DNA of 64,000 nucleotides. Source: Winogradskyella arenosi. Lineage in GTDB: Bacteria > Bacteroidota > Bacteroidia > Flavobacteriales > Flavobacteriaceae. The stretch is taken from assembly GCF_003337305.1 (NCBI RefSeq), contig NZ_QPJO01000003.1:434001-498000 (forward strand), given 5' to 3'. Positions 25,812 through 34,471 of the stretch are shown piece after piece. Position numbers and translations under genes: made by a program. The notes under the pieces are model-generated. The model did not search any database, was not told the origin of the DNA, and was given only the letters and a program-made list of their open reading frames with translations. Every line of letters starts with the position of its first letter. Position 1 is the first letter of the stretch.

Positions 25812-27038
25812 TTGAAAGCTCAAAAACAGTCGTGGATTTTAGCCATTATTATTGGAGCACAGTTTTGCTGCACCTCATTATGGTTTGCAGGAAACGCTGT
25901 TACAGATAACTTGCTTCAGCATTTTAACCTTAACACAGAAGCATTAGGAAATATGAGTTCTGCCGTGCAATTTGGTTTTATTGCCGGATCCTTTGTTTTT
26001 GCTGTTTTAACCTTAAGTGATCGTTATTCACCATCACGAATTTTCTGTATAAGCGCCTTTTTCGGAGCGCTATGTAATCTAGGATTGCTCTTAGCGAGTA
26101 ACACGATGTTCTCCCTGTTAGCATTTCGGTTTTTCACCGGATTAAGTTTGGCCGGTATCTATCCGGTTGGGATGAAAATTGCCGCAGATCATTTTGAAAA
26201 AGGCTTAGGAAAATCTTTAAGTTTCTTAATTGCCGCATTAGTTTTAGGCACCGCCTTCCCCTACTTTATACAATCTTTTAATGTTAATATTTCTTGGGAA
26301 ACCGTGATTTGGGCGACCTCGTCCTTAGCCACTTTTGGAGGTTTATTAATTCTGTTTTTCGTCCCTAACGGACCTTACCAAAAGCTTGCAAATCAATTTG
26401 AAGTCTCTAAAATCTTTAAGGTCTTTAAAAATTCTAGCTTTCGTTCAGCAGCCTTCGGCTATTTTGGTCATATGTGGGAACTCTATGCTTTTTGGACCTT
26501 TGTCCCTGCTTTGTTAGTGCTGCATCAAAAATTTCAAAATGTAGAATTAAACATCCCGCTGTATGCCTTTCTAATTATAGCTTCTGGAAGCCTATCTTGT
26601 ATCTTAGGCGGTTTTATTTCTAACCGAATTGGTGTTAAAAAAACAGCTGTTTTAGCCTTGAGCCTTTCAGGATTATGTTGCCTACTCTCTCCGCTGTTTA
26701 TCATTTTTACACCAACAGCAGTATTTTTAAGTTTTGTAGTGCTTTGGAGTATGGCGGTTATAGCAGATTCTCCCTTATTTTCCACTTTAGTCGCTAAAAA
26801 TTGTGACGCACAATCCATAGGAACGGCTTTAACTATTGTAAACTGTTTGGGCTACAGCATCACCATTATAAGTATTCAACTTTTAAACCTTCTCATCTTA
26901 AATTCTGAATGGGCACCCTATGCTTTTGTAATCCTAGCATTAGGTCCCGTAATTGGACTCTTTCATTTAAGGCAAAAGCCATTTATTCCACATCAAAATC
27001 AAAATAAGTCTTTGGGTAAGATTCCCAACGCAAAGTAA
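25812..27038 (+). CDS. Major facilitator superfamily transporter
   Basis: A 408-residue permease with 12 hydrophobic segments. The N-terminal half has the region FRFFTGLSLAGIYPVGMKIAADH, close to motifs seen in MFS sugar and drug transporters. The substrate is not inferable. The start is a TTG at 25812-25814, 7 bases after the DoxX stop, giving MKAQKQSW. Its last 56 bases overlap the end of the convergent D-Ala-D-Ala dipeptidase gene, an unusually long tail-to-tail overlap. No terminator lies between the two genes. Confidence 0.85.
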   Translation: MKAQKQSWILAIIIGAQFCCTSLWFAGNAVTDNLLQHFNLNTEALGNMSSAVQFGFIAGSFVFAVLTLSDRYSPSRIFCISAFFGALCNLGLLLASNTMFSLLAFRFFTGLSLAGIYPVGMKIAADHFEKGLGKSLSFLIAALVLGTAFPYFIQSFNVNISWETVIWATSSLATFGGLLILFFVPNGPYQKLANQFEVSKIFKVFKNSSFRSAAFGYFGHMWELYAFWTFVPALLVLHQKFQNVELNIPLYAFLIIASGSLSCILGGFISNRIGVKKTAVLALSLSGLCCLLSPLFIIFTPTAVFLSFVVLWSMAVIADSPLFSTLVAKNCDAQSIGTALTIVNCLGYSITIISIQLLNLLILNSEWAPYAFVILALGPVIGLFHLRQKPFIPHQNQNKSLGKIPNAK

Positions 27039-27663
27039 AATGCCACCACTCTTTAGCATAGCTTCTAAAATTATGTTTTAGCATCACCGTTTGTAATAAC
27101 TGTCGGTTTTTCTTTTGAATTTCGGTTAAAGACTCATGCGTCACCCAAGATTCATGCCCAAAAAAATCATAAGGACTTCCCATATCTAAAGGTTCACCCG
27201 TTTGCCCATCAATAATGGTTAAATCTACTGTACTCCCACGGCTATGTCCGGAGCGTGAAGCGATATACCCCGAATTAAATAAGTTTCTTTTTTTTACTTC
27301 CGGATAAAATTCAGATTTATTAAGCGTATCATTTAAATCGCGTGCCCATCTAATAAAATGATTTACCGCTTTTTGAGGTCTATACCCATCATACACTTTT
27401 AAACACAGGTTTTGCTCTTGCAATTCCTCTTGAACGCGTTTTAATTTTTCAGCTGTACCTTTGGTAAGTATTAATTGGTTAGCATGATACCCATCAATAG
27501 TATCACCAACAAAATTATGAGTGGTATAATACCTTAACTCAACATCTAAATCAGGAATTAGTGAAGACACATAGACAAAACCTTCCGGCAACTTGTTACT
27601 TTTCTGAAAACTAAAGGAGATTCCTATAAAGATCGTGAGATAAATGAGCGTTTTATAATTCAT
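26983..27663 (-). CDS. D-alanyl-D-alanine dipeptidase (M15D, VanX-like)
   Basis: A 226-residue exported zinc peptidase of family M15 that hydrolyses D-Ala-D-Ala, here most likely for peptidoglycan turnover rather than vancomycin resistance. Zinc ligands are in SGHSRGSTVDLTI (SxHxxGxxxD) and the downstream EWWHFTL. A hydrophobic N-terminus (LIYLTIFIGISFSF) acts as a signal. The gene is divergent from alkB, with 32 bases between the starts, and convergent with the MFS gene, overlapping it by 56 bases. There are no VanA- or VanH-like genes nearby, so resistance is not implied. Confidence 0.9.
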   Translation of the reverse strand: MNYKTLIYLTIFIGISFSFQKSNKLPEGFVYVSSLIPDLDVELRYYTTHNFVGDTIDGYHANQLILTKGTAEKLKRVQEELQEQNLCLKVYDGYRPQKAVNHFIRWARDLNDTLNKSEFYPEVKKRNLFNSGYIASRSGHSRGSTVDLTIIDGQTGEPLDMGSPYDFFGHESWVTHESLTEIQKKNRQLLQTVMLKHNFRSYAKEWWHFTLRWESYPKTYFDFDVE

Positions 27664-27695
27664 TGTGAAGCATTAATTTAGTCAAAAATAAAACT

Positions 27696-28310
27696 ATGAA
27701 TCTATTTTCGGAAGCGAAACAACACTTTAAACGACCTCAAGCCGAATTAATTTATGTTCCACAATTTTTTTCTAAAGCAGAAGCAGACCGTTTATTACAA
27801 CAATTGAAAATAGAAATCCCATGGCAACAGGATGACATTACCCTCTTTGGAAAAACCTATAAACAACCCCGTTTAACCGCCTTATACGGTACCACCCAAA
27901 AGCCGTACAGCTATTCTAATATTACTATGCACCCCAAGCCTTTAACCGAGACCTTAGACACTATAAAAACCAAGGTTGAAACGTTTAGTGCTACTCCGTT
28001 TAATACAATTTTAGCCAATTTATACCGCGATGGTAATGACAGCAACGGTTGGCATTCTGATAATGAAAAAGAATTAGGTATTAACCCCGTAATTGCTTCC
28101 CTTAGTTTTGGCGCTGAACGTCCGTTTCATTTTAAACATAAAACGATAAAAACGGAACGTCATAAGCTAGTATTAGAACATGGAAGTTTATTACTCATGA
28201 AAGGTGAAATGCAACACTTTTGGCGACATCAAATTGCTAAGACAAAGCAACCGATTACGGAAAGAATTAATTTAACGTTTAGAGCACTTATAACACCTTC
28301 AGAGCATTAA
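27696..28310 (+). CDS. alkB: AlkB-family 2-oxoglutarate/Fe(II)-dependent dioxygenase
   Basis: A 204-residue oxygenase that repairs alkylated DNA or RNA bases by oxidative demethylation. The iron-binding HxD is in GWHSDNEKELG (about residues 115-125). The distal His lies in the MQHFWRH segment, and the 2-oxoglutarate-binding RINLTFR motif is near the C-terminus. The length and motif spacing fit the ALKBH2/3-like bacterial group. It is divergent from the dipeptidase gene with a compact 32-base intergenic region, and is followed by a terminator. Confidence 0.92.
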   Translation: MNLFSEAKQHFKRPQAELIYVPQFFSKAEADRLLQQLKIEIPWQQDDITLFGKTYKQPRLTALYGTTQKPYSYSNITMHPKPLTETLDTIKTKVETFSATPFNTILANLYRDGNDSNGWHSDNEKELGINPVIASLSFGAERPFHFKHKTIKTERHKLVLEHGSLLLMKGEMQHFWRHQIAKTKQPITERINLTFRALITPSEH

Positions 28311-28343
28311 AATTATCGTGTAAAAAAAAGTGTATAAAAACAA

Positions 28344-28371
28344 AAAACCGAGATCCCTCAATCTCGGTTTT
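28344..28371 (+). terminator. Intrinsic terminator after alkB, within a 400-base gene-free stretch
   Basis: The stem AAAACCGAGAT (28344-28354) with ATCTCGGTTTT (28361-28371) has a 6-base loop. The remaining roughly 340 bases to 28715 are AT-rich and show no gene or clear structure. Confidence 0.82.
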
Positions 28372-28715
28372 CGTTTATTTGCTTTATAATATGCTGGTAG
28401 ATTCAGGGTCTCTAAGCCATCGCAACATACGGCAAATATTAATTAATTAATCCATTGAACTAAAACTAAATCTTAGTACGAGTCAAATATATAATTCATT
28501 TCGTTGCGCGCAGATAAAAAACATATTTAATCGATGAAATACATATAATTTTAACAACTTACGACCAAATAACCTATTTTACCGATAAAAAGTAACTCAA
28601 CAAAATTGAATATAGAGTTAAAAATGTGCTTATAAGTTCTTAAAAAAATGAAAACTTTGCATAAAATTCACCCGTTATCAATTAACTTTAAACACTCATT
28701 AAAACATTATAATAA

Positions 28716-29645
28716 ATGAAAGCTTATATATTTTTTATTTGTATTGTTCTAAGTCGTTTGGTATTTAGCCAAGAGCCCCCGTTTACTGAAGAAGAATTAT
28801 CCATTTCGCACTGGATTGATGGGACTCTGTTAACACCAAAAGAAACAGAAGCATCTAACTTAGCGATTATAATTGCAGGATCTGGTCCTACCAATAGAGA
28901 TGGCAACCAAAATTTCCTTAAAAACAATGCTTTAAAAAAATTAGCAGAAGAACTCAGCAAACAAGGCATTGCTACTTTTAGATTTGATAAACGAGTGGTG
29001 AAACAAATTAGACAGAATAATGTAGATAACAACATGATGTTTGACGATTTTGTAACTGATGCCACAGATGTTCTCGATTATTTCATAGAAAAAAACAGCT
29101 ATAACAATATTTATATTATAGGTCACAGTCAAGGCAGCCTAGTAGGAATGCTAGCTGCTAAAAACAAAGCCGACGGTTTTATTTCGTTAGCCGGGGCCGG
29201 GAATAATATTGGGGACGTATTAGTAGAACAAATTACAAAAACAGCTCCGATGTTTACTGTAGATACAAAACGTGTCGTTGACAGTTTAAAGGCCGGAAAA
29301 ACCACTACAGATTATCCCGTAGCTTTAGCCTCAATTTTTAATGCCGATTTACAACCCTTTATGATAAATTGGATATCTTATTCGCCTACCGAAATTCTAA
29401 AAGACCTTGATATGCCTATACTTATTATTAACGGCACTAAAGACCTTCAAGTATCAGTAGATGAAGCCGAGCTTTTAAAAGCGGCAAACCCTAAAGCAGA
29501 ATTGGTCCTTATTGAAAACATGAACCATGTCTTATTTGAAATCGAAGGTGGTGATTTAGAAAACTCTAAATCTTACAATGAATCGTTTAGACCAATCTCA
29601 CCACAACTCATTGAACAGATTAGTAATTTTATAAGTAAGAAATAA
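28716..29645 (+). CDS. Secreted alpha/beta hydrolase
   Basis: A 309-residue protein with a signal peptide (cleavage near LVFSQ) and an alpha/beta-hydrolase fold. The nucleophile elbow is GHSQGS (about residue 143). The acid is probably the Asp in INGTKDLQV and the base the His in NMNHVLF. The oxyanion region is IAGSGPTNRDGN near residue 51, seen in serine esterases or peptidases of this group. The substrate is unknown; an ester or peptide in the envelope is likely. The gene is monocistronic, with a terminator 30 bases downstream. Confidence 0.85.
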   Translation: MKAYIFFICIVLSRLVFSQEPPFTEEELSISHWIDGTLLTPKETEASNLAIIIAGSGPTNRDGNQNFLKNNALKKLAEELSKQGIATFRFDKRVVKQIRQNNVDNNMMFDDFVTDATDVLDYFIEKNSYNNIYIIGHSQGSLVGMLAAKNKADGFISLAGAGNNIGDVLVEQITKTAPMFTVDTKRVVDSLKAGKTTTDYPVALASIFNADLQPFMINWISYSPTEILKDLDMPILIINGTKDLQVSVDEAELLKAANPKAELVLIENMNHVLFEIEGGDLENSKSYNESFRPISPQLIEQISNFISKK

Positions 29646-29674
29646 AGCTTATTAACATTCTATAATCATAACAA

Positions 29675-29702
29675 AAAAAGCATCACTCTAGTGATGCTTT
29701 TT
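29675..29702 (+). terminator. Intrinsic terminator after the hydrolase gene
   Basis: AAAAAGCATCAC (29675-29686) pairs with GTGATGCTTTTT (29691-29702) around a 4-base loop. The 210 bases that follow, up to the SPFH gene, show nothing else. Confidence 0.85.
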
Positions 29703-29914
29703 CTAACTAACCAACCATAATAATGTTACGATATTGTATAGGTTACACTTTGGTAACTATCATAATTCACATTATATCATATAGTAAGCAAACGCCGTGC
29801 CACATTTTTACACTAGTGTAACAAATCTAAAAAGTTGTAGACTAACAAATAAAAGCATATCTTTATGATACCATTTTAATATCACATTAAATCCTAACTT
29901 AAACCCACCTCACT

Positions 29915-30775
29915 ATGAAAGAAGAAAAAATTATAGTTCCTGCTAACGGATATTTAATGCTCTTTTTATTTGTCTTACTCTTCTCTGGAAGTATCGTTGG
30001 CATAGCCGTGTTAAAAACAGGATGGCCTGTATTTACAATGGTTATTTCTTTAGCCTTAGCCTTTGGATTTTTAATGGTACAACCTAATGGTTCTCGGGTT
30101 CTGCTCCTATTTGGAAAATATGTAGGCACGGTAAAAAAGAACGGGTTCTATTGGGTAAATCCATTTTACACCAAAAAGAAAATATCATTAAGAGCCAGTA
30201 ACTTTGATAGTGAACGTTTAAAAGTAAACGACAAATTGGGTAATCCTGTAATGATTAGTACCATTTTAGTTTGGCGAGTTCAAAACACCTACAAAGCAGC
30301 CTTTGATGTTGATAATTATGAAAACTTTGTCCGTGTACAAACCGATGCAGCCGTCCGTAAGCTCGCCAGTATGTATCCTTATGATAATTTTGCAGATGAA
30401 GGTGTTGATGAAGATATCACCTTACGATCTAGTGTTAATGAAGTTAGTAATGCTTTAGAAAAAGAAATTGACGAACGTCTAACAATCGCGGGTATAGAAG
30501 TGCTTGAAGCCCGAATTGGTTATTTAGCCTATTCTAATGAAATTGCTAACGCGATGTTGAAACGCCAACAAGCTACAGCCATTGTTGCAGCACGACATAA
30601 AATTGTTGAAGGGGCCGTAAGTATGGTCGAAATGGCTATTGAACAATTGAACGAGAAACAAGTTGTGGACTTAGATGAAGAGCGCAAAGCCGCTATGGTG
30701 AGTAATCTTATGGTAGTGCTTTGTGGGGATAGAGATGCTTCTCCGGTCTTAAACACGGGAACCTTAAATCATTAA
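29915..30775 (+). CDS. SPFH/band-7 domain membrane protein
   Basis: A 286-residue protein with two N-terminal transmembrane segments (about residues 11-30 and 36-56) and an SPFH/band-7 domain (about residues 60-260). The domain has FGKYVGTVKKNGFYWVNPF and ISTILVWRVQNTYKAAFDV. SPFH proteins oligomerise and organise membrane microdomains or regulate proteases. The C-terminal region has a coiled-coil-prone stretch (AMLKRQQATAIVAARHKIVEGA). It is followed by a PH-like membrane gene and a ribbon-helix-helix gene on the same strand, a small operon with a shared terminator. Confidence 0.9.
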   Translation: MKEEKIIVPANGYLMLFLFVLLFSGSIVGIAVLKTGWPVFTMVISLALAFGFLMVQPNGSRVLLLFGKYVGTVKKNGFYWVNPFYTKKKISLRASNFDSERLKVNDKLGNPVMISTILVWRVQNTYKAAFDVDNYENFVRVQTDAAVRKLASMYPYDNFADEGVDEDITLRSSVNEVSNALEKEIDERLTIAGIEVLEARIGYLAYSNEIANAMLKRQQATAIVAARHKIVEGAVSMVEMAIEQLNEKQVVDLDEERKAAMVSNLMVVLCGDRDASPVLNTGTLNH

Positions 30776-30886
30776 GAATTCAATATGTGTACATAACGGA
30801 ATACATCACCTAAATACCACTGAAATGACGCCTTAATAATTTAATCCCAAAAGAGTAATACCGCCTTTGAATAATAACAAGAGACC

Positions 30887-31393
30887 ATGAGAATTTTTAA
30901 AGAAGAACAACGTTTTAATCAAACCTGGCTTATTGTGCTTATGCTCATATCTAGCCTTGTACCATTAGCCCTTTTTATTAATGATTATCTTAAGAATCCT
31001 GAAACCTATTCCGTAACAGAATTGTTACTCCTTTTAAGTATTCTTATTTTTGTTGGCTGTTTTATCTTTTTTATAAAACTTAGTACTAAAATAGACCAGC
31101 ACGGTATCCACTACAAATTCTTTCCCATCCATAGGAGTTTTAAGATCATTCCCTGGACGGCTATAGAACGTATCCATGTAAAAACCTACGATCCTATAAG
31201 CGATTATGGAGGTTGGGGATTTAAAGGAGGTGCACTTTGGAACCGATCTAAAGGGCAATCCATAACCGTCTCTGGAGATATTGGGATACAAATAATCCTA
31301 AAAAATGGTAAAAAATTATTAATCGGAACGCAACAACCGCAAGCCGCCGAGCGCAGTATTGCTTATTACAAATCAAAATATAAACAGCTATAA
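30887..31393 (+). CDS. PH-like-domain membrane protein of unknown function
   Basis: A 168-residue protein with two transmembrane helices (about residues 14-32 and 44-63). A soluble C-terminal beta-rich domain (IDQHGIHYKFFPIHRSFKIIPWTAIERI, then VSGDIGIQIILKNGKKLLIGTQ) resembles bacterial PH-like domains. No catalytic residues are seen. It lies 111 bases after the SPFH gene, and its stop overlaps the start of the 58-residue ribbon-helix-helix gene (TAATG), so translation of the two is coupled. The family name is uncertain; the domain reading is by fold pattern only. Confidence 0.65.
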   Translation: MRIFKEEQRFNQTWLIVLMLISSLVPLALFINDYLKNPETYSVTELLLLLSILIFVGCFIFFIKLSTKIDQHGIHYKFFPIHRSFKIIPWTAIERIHVKTYDPISDYGGWGFKGGALWNRSKGQSITVSGDIGIQIILKNGKKLLIGTQQPQAAERSIAYYKSKYKQL

Positions 31394-31569
31394 TGTCTAA
31401 AAAGAAAGCCTTTGCATTACGATTAAATGAAGAGATGCTGAAATCTATTGAAAAATGGGCTTCAGACGAGTTTCGTAGTACTAACGGTCAAATAGAATGG
31501 ATACTCATGCAAGCTCTAAAAAAACATCATAGACAACCAAAATCTGACCATAGTACCGAAGAAAAGTGA
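31393..31569 (+). CDS. Small Arc-like ribbon-helix-helix DNA-binding protein
   Basis: A 58-residue protein beginning MSKKKAFALRLNEEMLKSIEKWASDEF. The ALRLNEEM beta-strand followed by two helices fits the Arc/MetJ ribbon-helix-helix family, which binds DNA as dimers. The ATG overlaps the preceding stop by one base (TAATG), which strongly supports translation. Its last codons form the first arm of the downstream terminator hairpin. It may autoregulate the SPFH operon. It is not obviously an antitoxin, because no toxin gene is adjacent. Confidence 0.82.
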   Translation: MSKKKAFALRLNEEMLKSIEKWASDEFRSTNGQIEWILMQALKKHHRQPKSDHSTEEK

Positions 31570-31590
31570 TCCGTAAGGCTCACTTTTTTT
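31562..31590 (+). terminator. Intrinsic terminator of the SPFH operon
   Basis: AAAAGTGA (31562-31569) pairs with TCACTTTT (31580-31587), with an inner CC/GG pair, and is followed by T residues. The stem begins inside the last codons of the ribbon-helix-helix gene. Confidence 0.75.
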
Positions 31591-31635
31591 AGTTTTAATT
31601 TTTTGTATTTTGCGTCCTCTAAACAAACAACTTCT

Positions 31636-32946
31636 ATGGATAATACTCCCATTTTTACTGATGATACTATTGTATTTGGACTTTTAATGCTAGCTCTTGG
31701 TTTTGTGTTTATTACAGAATCTATACAAACAGGGTTTTGGCCTAAATTTTATAAAATTGTTCCGGGACTTTTTATGGCTTATATGCTCCCTGCTGTACTT
31801 ACAACAACAGGATTAATCTCACCCGAATGGACTACGGTTTCAGAAACTGGTGTTATTACCGAACATAGTTCTAGCTTATATTACGTGGCTAGCCGCTACT
31901 TACTCCCTGCAGCTTTAGTCCTAATGACCTTAAGTATTGATTTAAAAGCCGTATTTAATTTGGGATGGAAAGCCTTAGTTATGTTTTTTACAGGTACTCT
32001 TGGTATTGTTATCGGTGGCCCTATTGCCATACTTTTAATTGCAAGTGTATCGCCAAGTACAGTTGGTGGTATTGGTCCTGATGCCGTATGGAGAGGACTC
32101 TCTACCTTGGCAGGAAGTTGGATTGGTGGTGGCGCTAACCAAACAGCCATGCTAGAAATTTACGGGTATAACCAAGCCAAATATGGCGGTATGGTATTTG
32201 TTGATATTGTCGTGGCTAATATTTGGATGGCCGTGATTCTTATTGGTATAGGAAAACGTAATCGTATTAACAAGTGGTTAAAAGCGGATACCTCTTCTAT
32301 TGAAGAATTAAAAGAAAAAATGTCTACCTTTTCTGAAAAGGTGAAACGTAACCCATCGCTTACAGACATTATGATTATCTGCGCTATTGCCTTCGGAACG
32401 GTAAGCATCGCTCATTTAAGTGCTAGTTATTTAGCACCATTTTTTGAAACTTTAGTCTCCGGAATTGCCTCAGCAACCACCAGAAACATTTTTACCTTCT
32501 TAGGCTCTAAATTCTTTTGGATGATTAGTGTCTCTACATTAATTGCTATTTTATTATCAAATACAAAAGCCAAAAACTATGAAGGCGCTGGCGCTAGTAA
32601 ATTTGGAAGCGTCTTTATCTATATTTTGGTCGCTAGTATTGGTATGAAAATGGATTTAACAATGATCTTTGATAATATGGGACTTATTGCCATTGGTGTA
32701 GTATGGATGACTATCCATGCCCTACTTTTAATTGTGATTGCCAAAATTATTAAAGCGCCCTATTTTTTCCTCGCTGTGGGAAGTCAGGCCAATGTTGGTG
32801 GAGCAGCGTCTGCGCCTATCGTCGCTTCAGCCTTTCACCCTTCACTAGCTACCGTAGGAGTTCTGCTCGCTGTTTTCGGTTATGCTGTAGGAACTATTGC
32901 CGCTATTGGTTGTACAATTTTAATGGAATTAGCTTCTATCAGCTAG
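31636..32946 (+). CDS. DUF819 family membrane protein (YjcL-like)
   Basis: A 436-residue polytopic protein with about 11 transmembrane segments. It is recognised as DUF819 from TDDTIVFGLLMLALGFVF at the start, GPIAILLIASVSP, and the conserved GSWIGGGANQTAM near residue 165. Glycine-rich inverted-repeat halves suggest a transporter, but no substrate is established. I start at the ATG at 31636-31638 (MDNTPIF); an in-frame ATG 33 bases upstream would add a leader overlapping the promoter region just after the SPFH terminator. A DUF4369 lipoprotein gene follows 53 bases later. Confidence 0.85.
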   Translation: MDNTPIFTDDTIVFGLLMLALGFVFITESIQTGFWPKFYKIVPGLFMAYMLPAVLTTTGLISPEWTTVSETGVITEHSSSLYYVASRYLLPAALVLMTLSIDLKAVFNLGWKALVMFFTGTLGIVIGGPIAILLIASVSPSTVGGIGPDAVWRGLSTLAGSWIGGGANQTAMLEIYGYNQAKYGGMVFVDIVVANIWMAVILIGIGKRNRINKWLKADTSSIEELKEKMSTFSEKVKRNPSLTDIMIICAIAFGTVSIAHLSASYLAPFFETLVSGIASATTRNIFTFLGSKFFWMISVSTLIAILLSNTKAKNYEGAGASKFGSVFIYILVASIGMKMDLTMIFDNMGLIAIGVVWMTIHALLLIVIAKIIKAPYFFLAVGSQANVGGAASAPIVASAFHPSLATVGVLLAVFGYAVGTIAAIGCTILMELASIS

Positions 32947-32999
32947 TAAAATTAAAACTAATATAAGATATTTGCCCACCTAAAATTACACTCTATAAC

Positions 33000-33710
33000 A
33001 TGACAAAATTAAATAAGATCTTAAGTTTAACCTTTATCGTGGCTTTAGCGTTTTCATGCAGCCAAAGTCCAAATACCAACTTTACACTTAAAGGACGTAT
33101 TAAAGGTTTAAAAAAAGGGATGGTTTATCTTCAAAAGGATGGCGATTCTAGTATTGTAAATCTGGACTCCGTAGCCATTTCTGGACAGTCTGAATTTAGC
33201 TTACATACCGATCTTGAAGAACCAGAGATTCTTTATCTCAAACTGTTTAAAAATGACAAAGACGAGCATTACATTCCGTTTTTTGCTGATCAAGGTGTTA
33301 CTGAAATCTCTACAACATTAAAAAACTTTAATTACGACTCTAAAATTAAAGGTTCTGAGCAGCAAAATCTATTAAATGAGTACACCAGTGTGGTCTCTAA
33401 ATACAATTCTAAAAATTTAGATTTAATTGAAGCGAGTTTTATCGCTCAAAAAGCGAACGATTCGGTTACTGCAGATTCTTTAAACCGAGCTTCAGATAAA
33501 CTTATAAAACGTAAATACGCTTATACCATTCAGTATGCCTTAAATCATAAAGATAACGAGATTGCACCGTATTTGGCTTTGTATGAAACTAGAAACGTAA
33601 ATCCTGTTTTTATAGACTCCATTTATAAAAGCCTTAGTCCAGAGGTTAAGACTTCGCTTTATGGTAAAAAGCTGGCAGAAACAATTGCAGCTCGTAAGGA
33701 AGCCAATTAA
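33000..33710 (+). CDS. DUF4369 domain lipoprotein
   Basis: A 236-residue lipoprotein (lipobox ALAFSC near residue 20). It has an N-terminal DUF4369 domain (FTLKGRIKGLKKGMVYLQK at about residues 28-46, then the SIVNLDSVAISGQSEF segment). The helical C-terminal half is rich in Ala, Asn and Lys. In other Bacteroidota proteins this domain precedes a thioredoxin-like domain, but none is present here, so this is the domain with a short helical tail. The function is unknown. It follows the DUF819 gene closely and is ended by a terminator 20 bases downstream. Confidence 0.8.
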   Translation: MTKLNKILSLTFIVALAFSCSQSPNTNFTLKGRIKGLKKGMVYLQKDGDSSIVNLDSVAISGQSEFSLHTDLEEPEILYLKLFKNDKDEHYIPFFADQGVTEISTTLKNFNYDSKIKGSEQQNLLNEYTSVVSKYNSKNLDLIEASFIAQKANDSVTADSLNRASDKLIKRKYAYTIQYALNHKDNEIAPYLALYETRNVNPVFIDSIYKSLSPEVKTSLYGKKLAETIAARKEAN

Positions 33711-33730
33711 AACCTTTTTATAATACATCA

Positions 33731-33763
33731 AAAAAAATCCAATCAGTTGATTGGATTTTTTTT
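33731..33763 (+). terminator. Intrinsic terminator after the DUF4369 gene
   Basis: AAAAAAATCCAATC (33731-33744) pairs with GATTGGATTTTTTT from 33749 around a 4-base loop. The next 170 bases show no gene. Confidence 0.85.
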
Positions 33764-33936
33764 GATTCTCGCTTAAAGATTTCTTCATTAAACAGAAACT
33801 TCTAACCAACCTTATCATCCTAATAGTCGTCATTCCTGTAATAACAATGCGATTTCAGAAGCTTAGGATCAATTAAGACGACCATCTAAGACAGCTTAAA
33901 TAGGAAGCCTTTAAACGTGTTAAAACAAGAGCAAAA

Positions 33937-33974
33937 AAAAACTCTAATCACTTTAAAAAAGTGTTAGAGTTTTT
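33937..33974 (-). terminator. Intrinsic terminator downstream of tRNA-Thr
   Basis: AAAAACTCTAA (33937-33947) and CAC (33949-33951) pair with GTG and TTAGAGTTTTT (33961-33974). The A-run on the plus strand gives a U-tract to the minus-strand tRNA transcript. Confidence 0.8.
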
Positions 33975-33980
33975 ATAAAG

Positions 33981-34054
33981 AGCCGATGGAGGGACTCGAA
34001 CCCACGACCTGCTGATTACAAATCAGCTGCTCTAGCCAGCTGAGCTACATCGGC
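33981..34054 (-). tRNA. tRNA-Thr (anticodon TGT)
   Basis: A 74-base minus-strand cloverleaf. The acceptor GCCGATG pairs with CATCGGC, discriminator T. The D-arm is TAGCTCAGCTGG, the anticodon loop TTTGTAA reads TGT, and the T-arm is GTGGGTTCGAGTCCC. The sequence is identical to the copy at 63334-63407. CCA is not encoded. Confidence 0.97.
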
Positions 34055-34122
34055 AACAATTGCTTACTTATATCGGTAAGCGAGCGCAAATTTAAGATAG
34101 ATTTTTAAATCTGCAAATAAAT

Positions 34123-34392
34123 TTATTTTAATTTATTTATTTTTTCAATAAGTACTCTCCCTTTAGACTCAAGGTCAGCGTTTATCGCTTTAAAGTGTGC
34201 CTTTTTATTTTCTACACTACGGTCATTAACACGAGCAATTAACTCATCAAAAGTAACAATAGCCTCGTCAATAACAGCTTCACTCTCTTTTGTTGGTTTC
34301 TCTGCATTGGTCAATTCCCAAACGTAAACTGCTTCAATAATATCTCCTAGTACGTAATTGATATCTTTTTTTAATTCTCTTTTATTAGCCAT
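34123..34392 (-). CDS. Small conserved hypothetical protein
   Basis: An 89-residue, mostly helical, charged cytoplasmic protein beginning MANKRELKKDINYVLGDIIEAVY. It has no signal, transmembrane segment or cysteines. It resembles short flavobacterial proteins of unknown function. It lies between tRNA-Thr and the phosphomannose isomerase gene on the same strand, about 80 bases downstream of the latter. No function is proposed. Confidence 0.7.
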   Translation of the reverse strand: MANKRELKKDINYVLGDIIEAVYVWELTNAEKPTKESEAVIDEAIVTFDELIARVNDRSVENKKAHFKAINADLESKGRVLIEKINKLK

Positions 34393-34471
34393 GATAATTT
34401 TATTTTAATAACTGCAAAAATACTAAATCCATTTAGTTAATGAATTGCATTTTCTTAATTTATCTTAAGTT

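Noticed and set aside
26983-27663. Vancomycin-resistance vanX
   Set aside because: The enzyme family matches, but no vanH, vanA or vanRS-like genes lie nearby; a peptidoglycan-turnover dipeptidase is the simpler reading.
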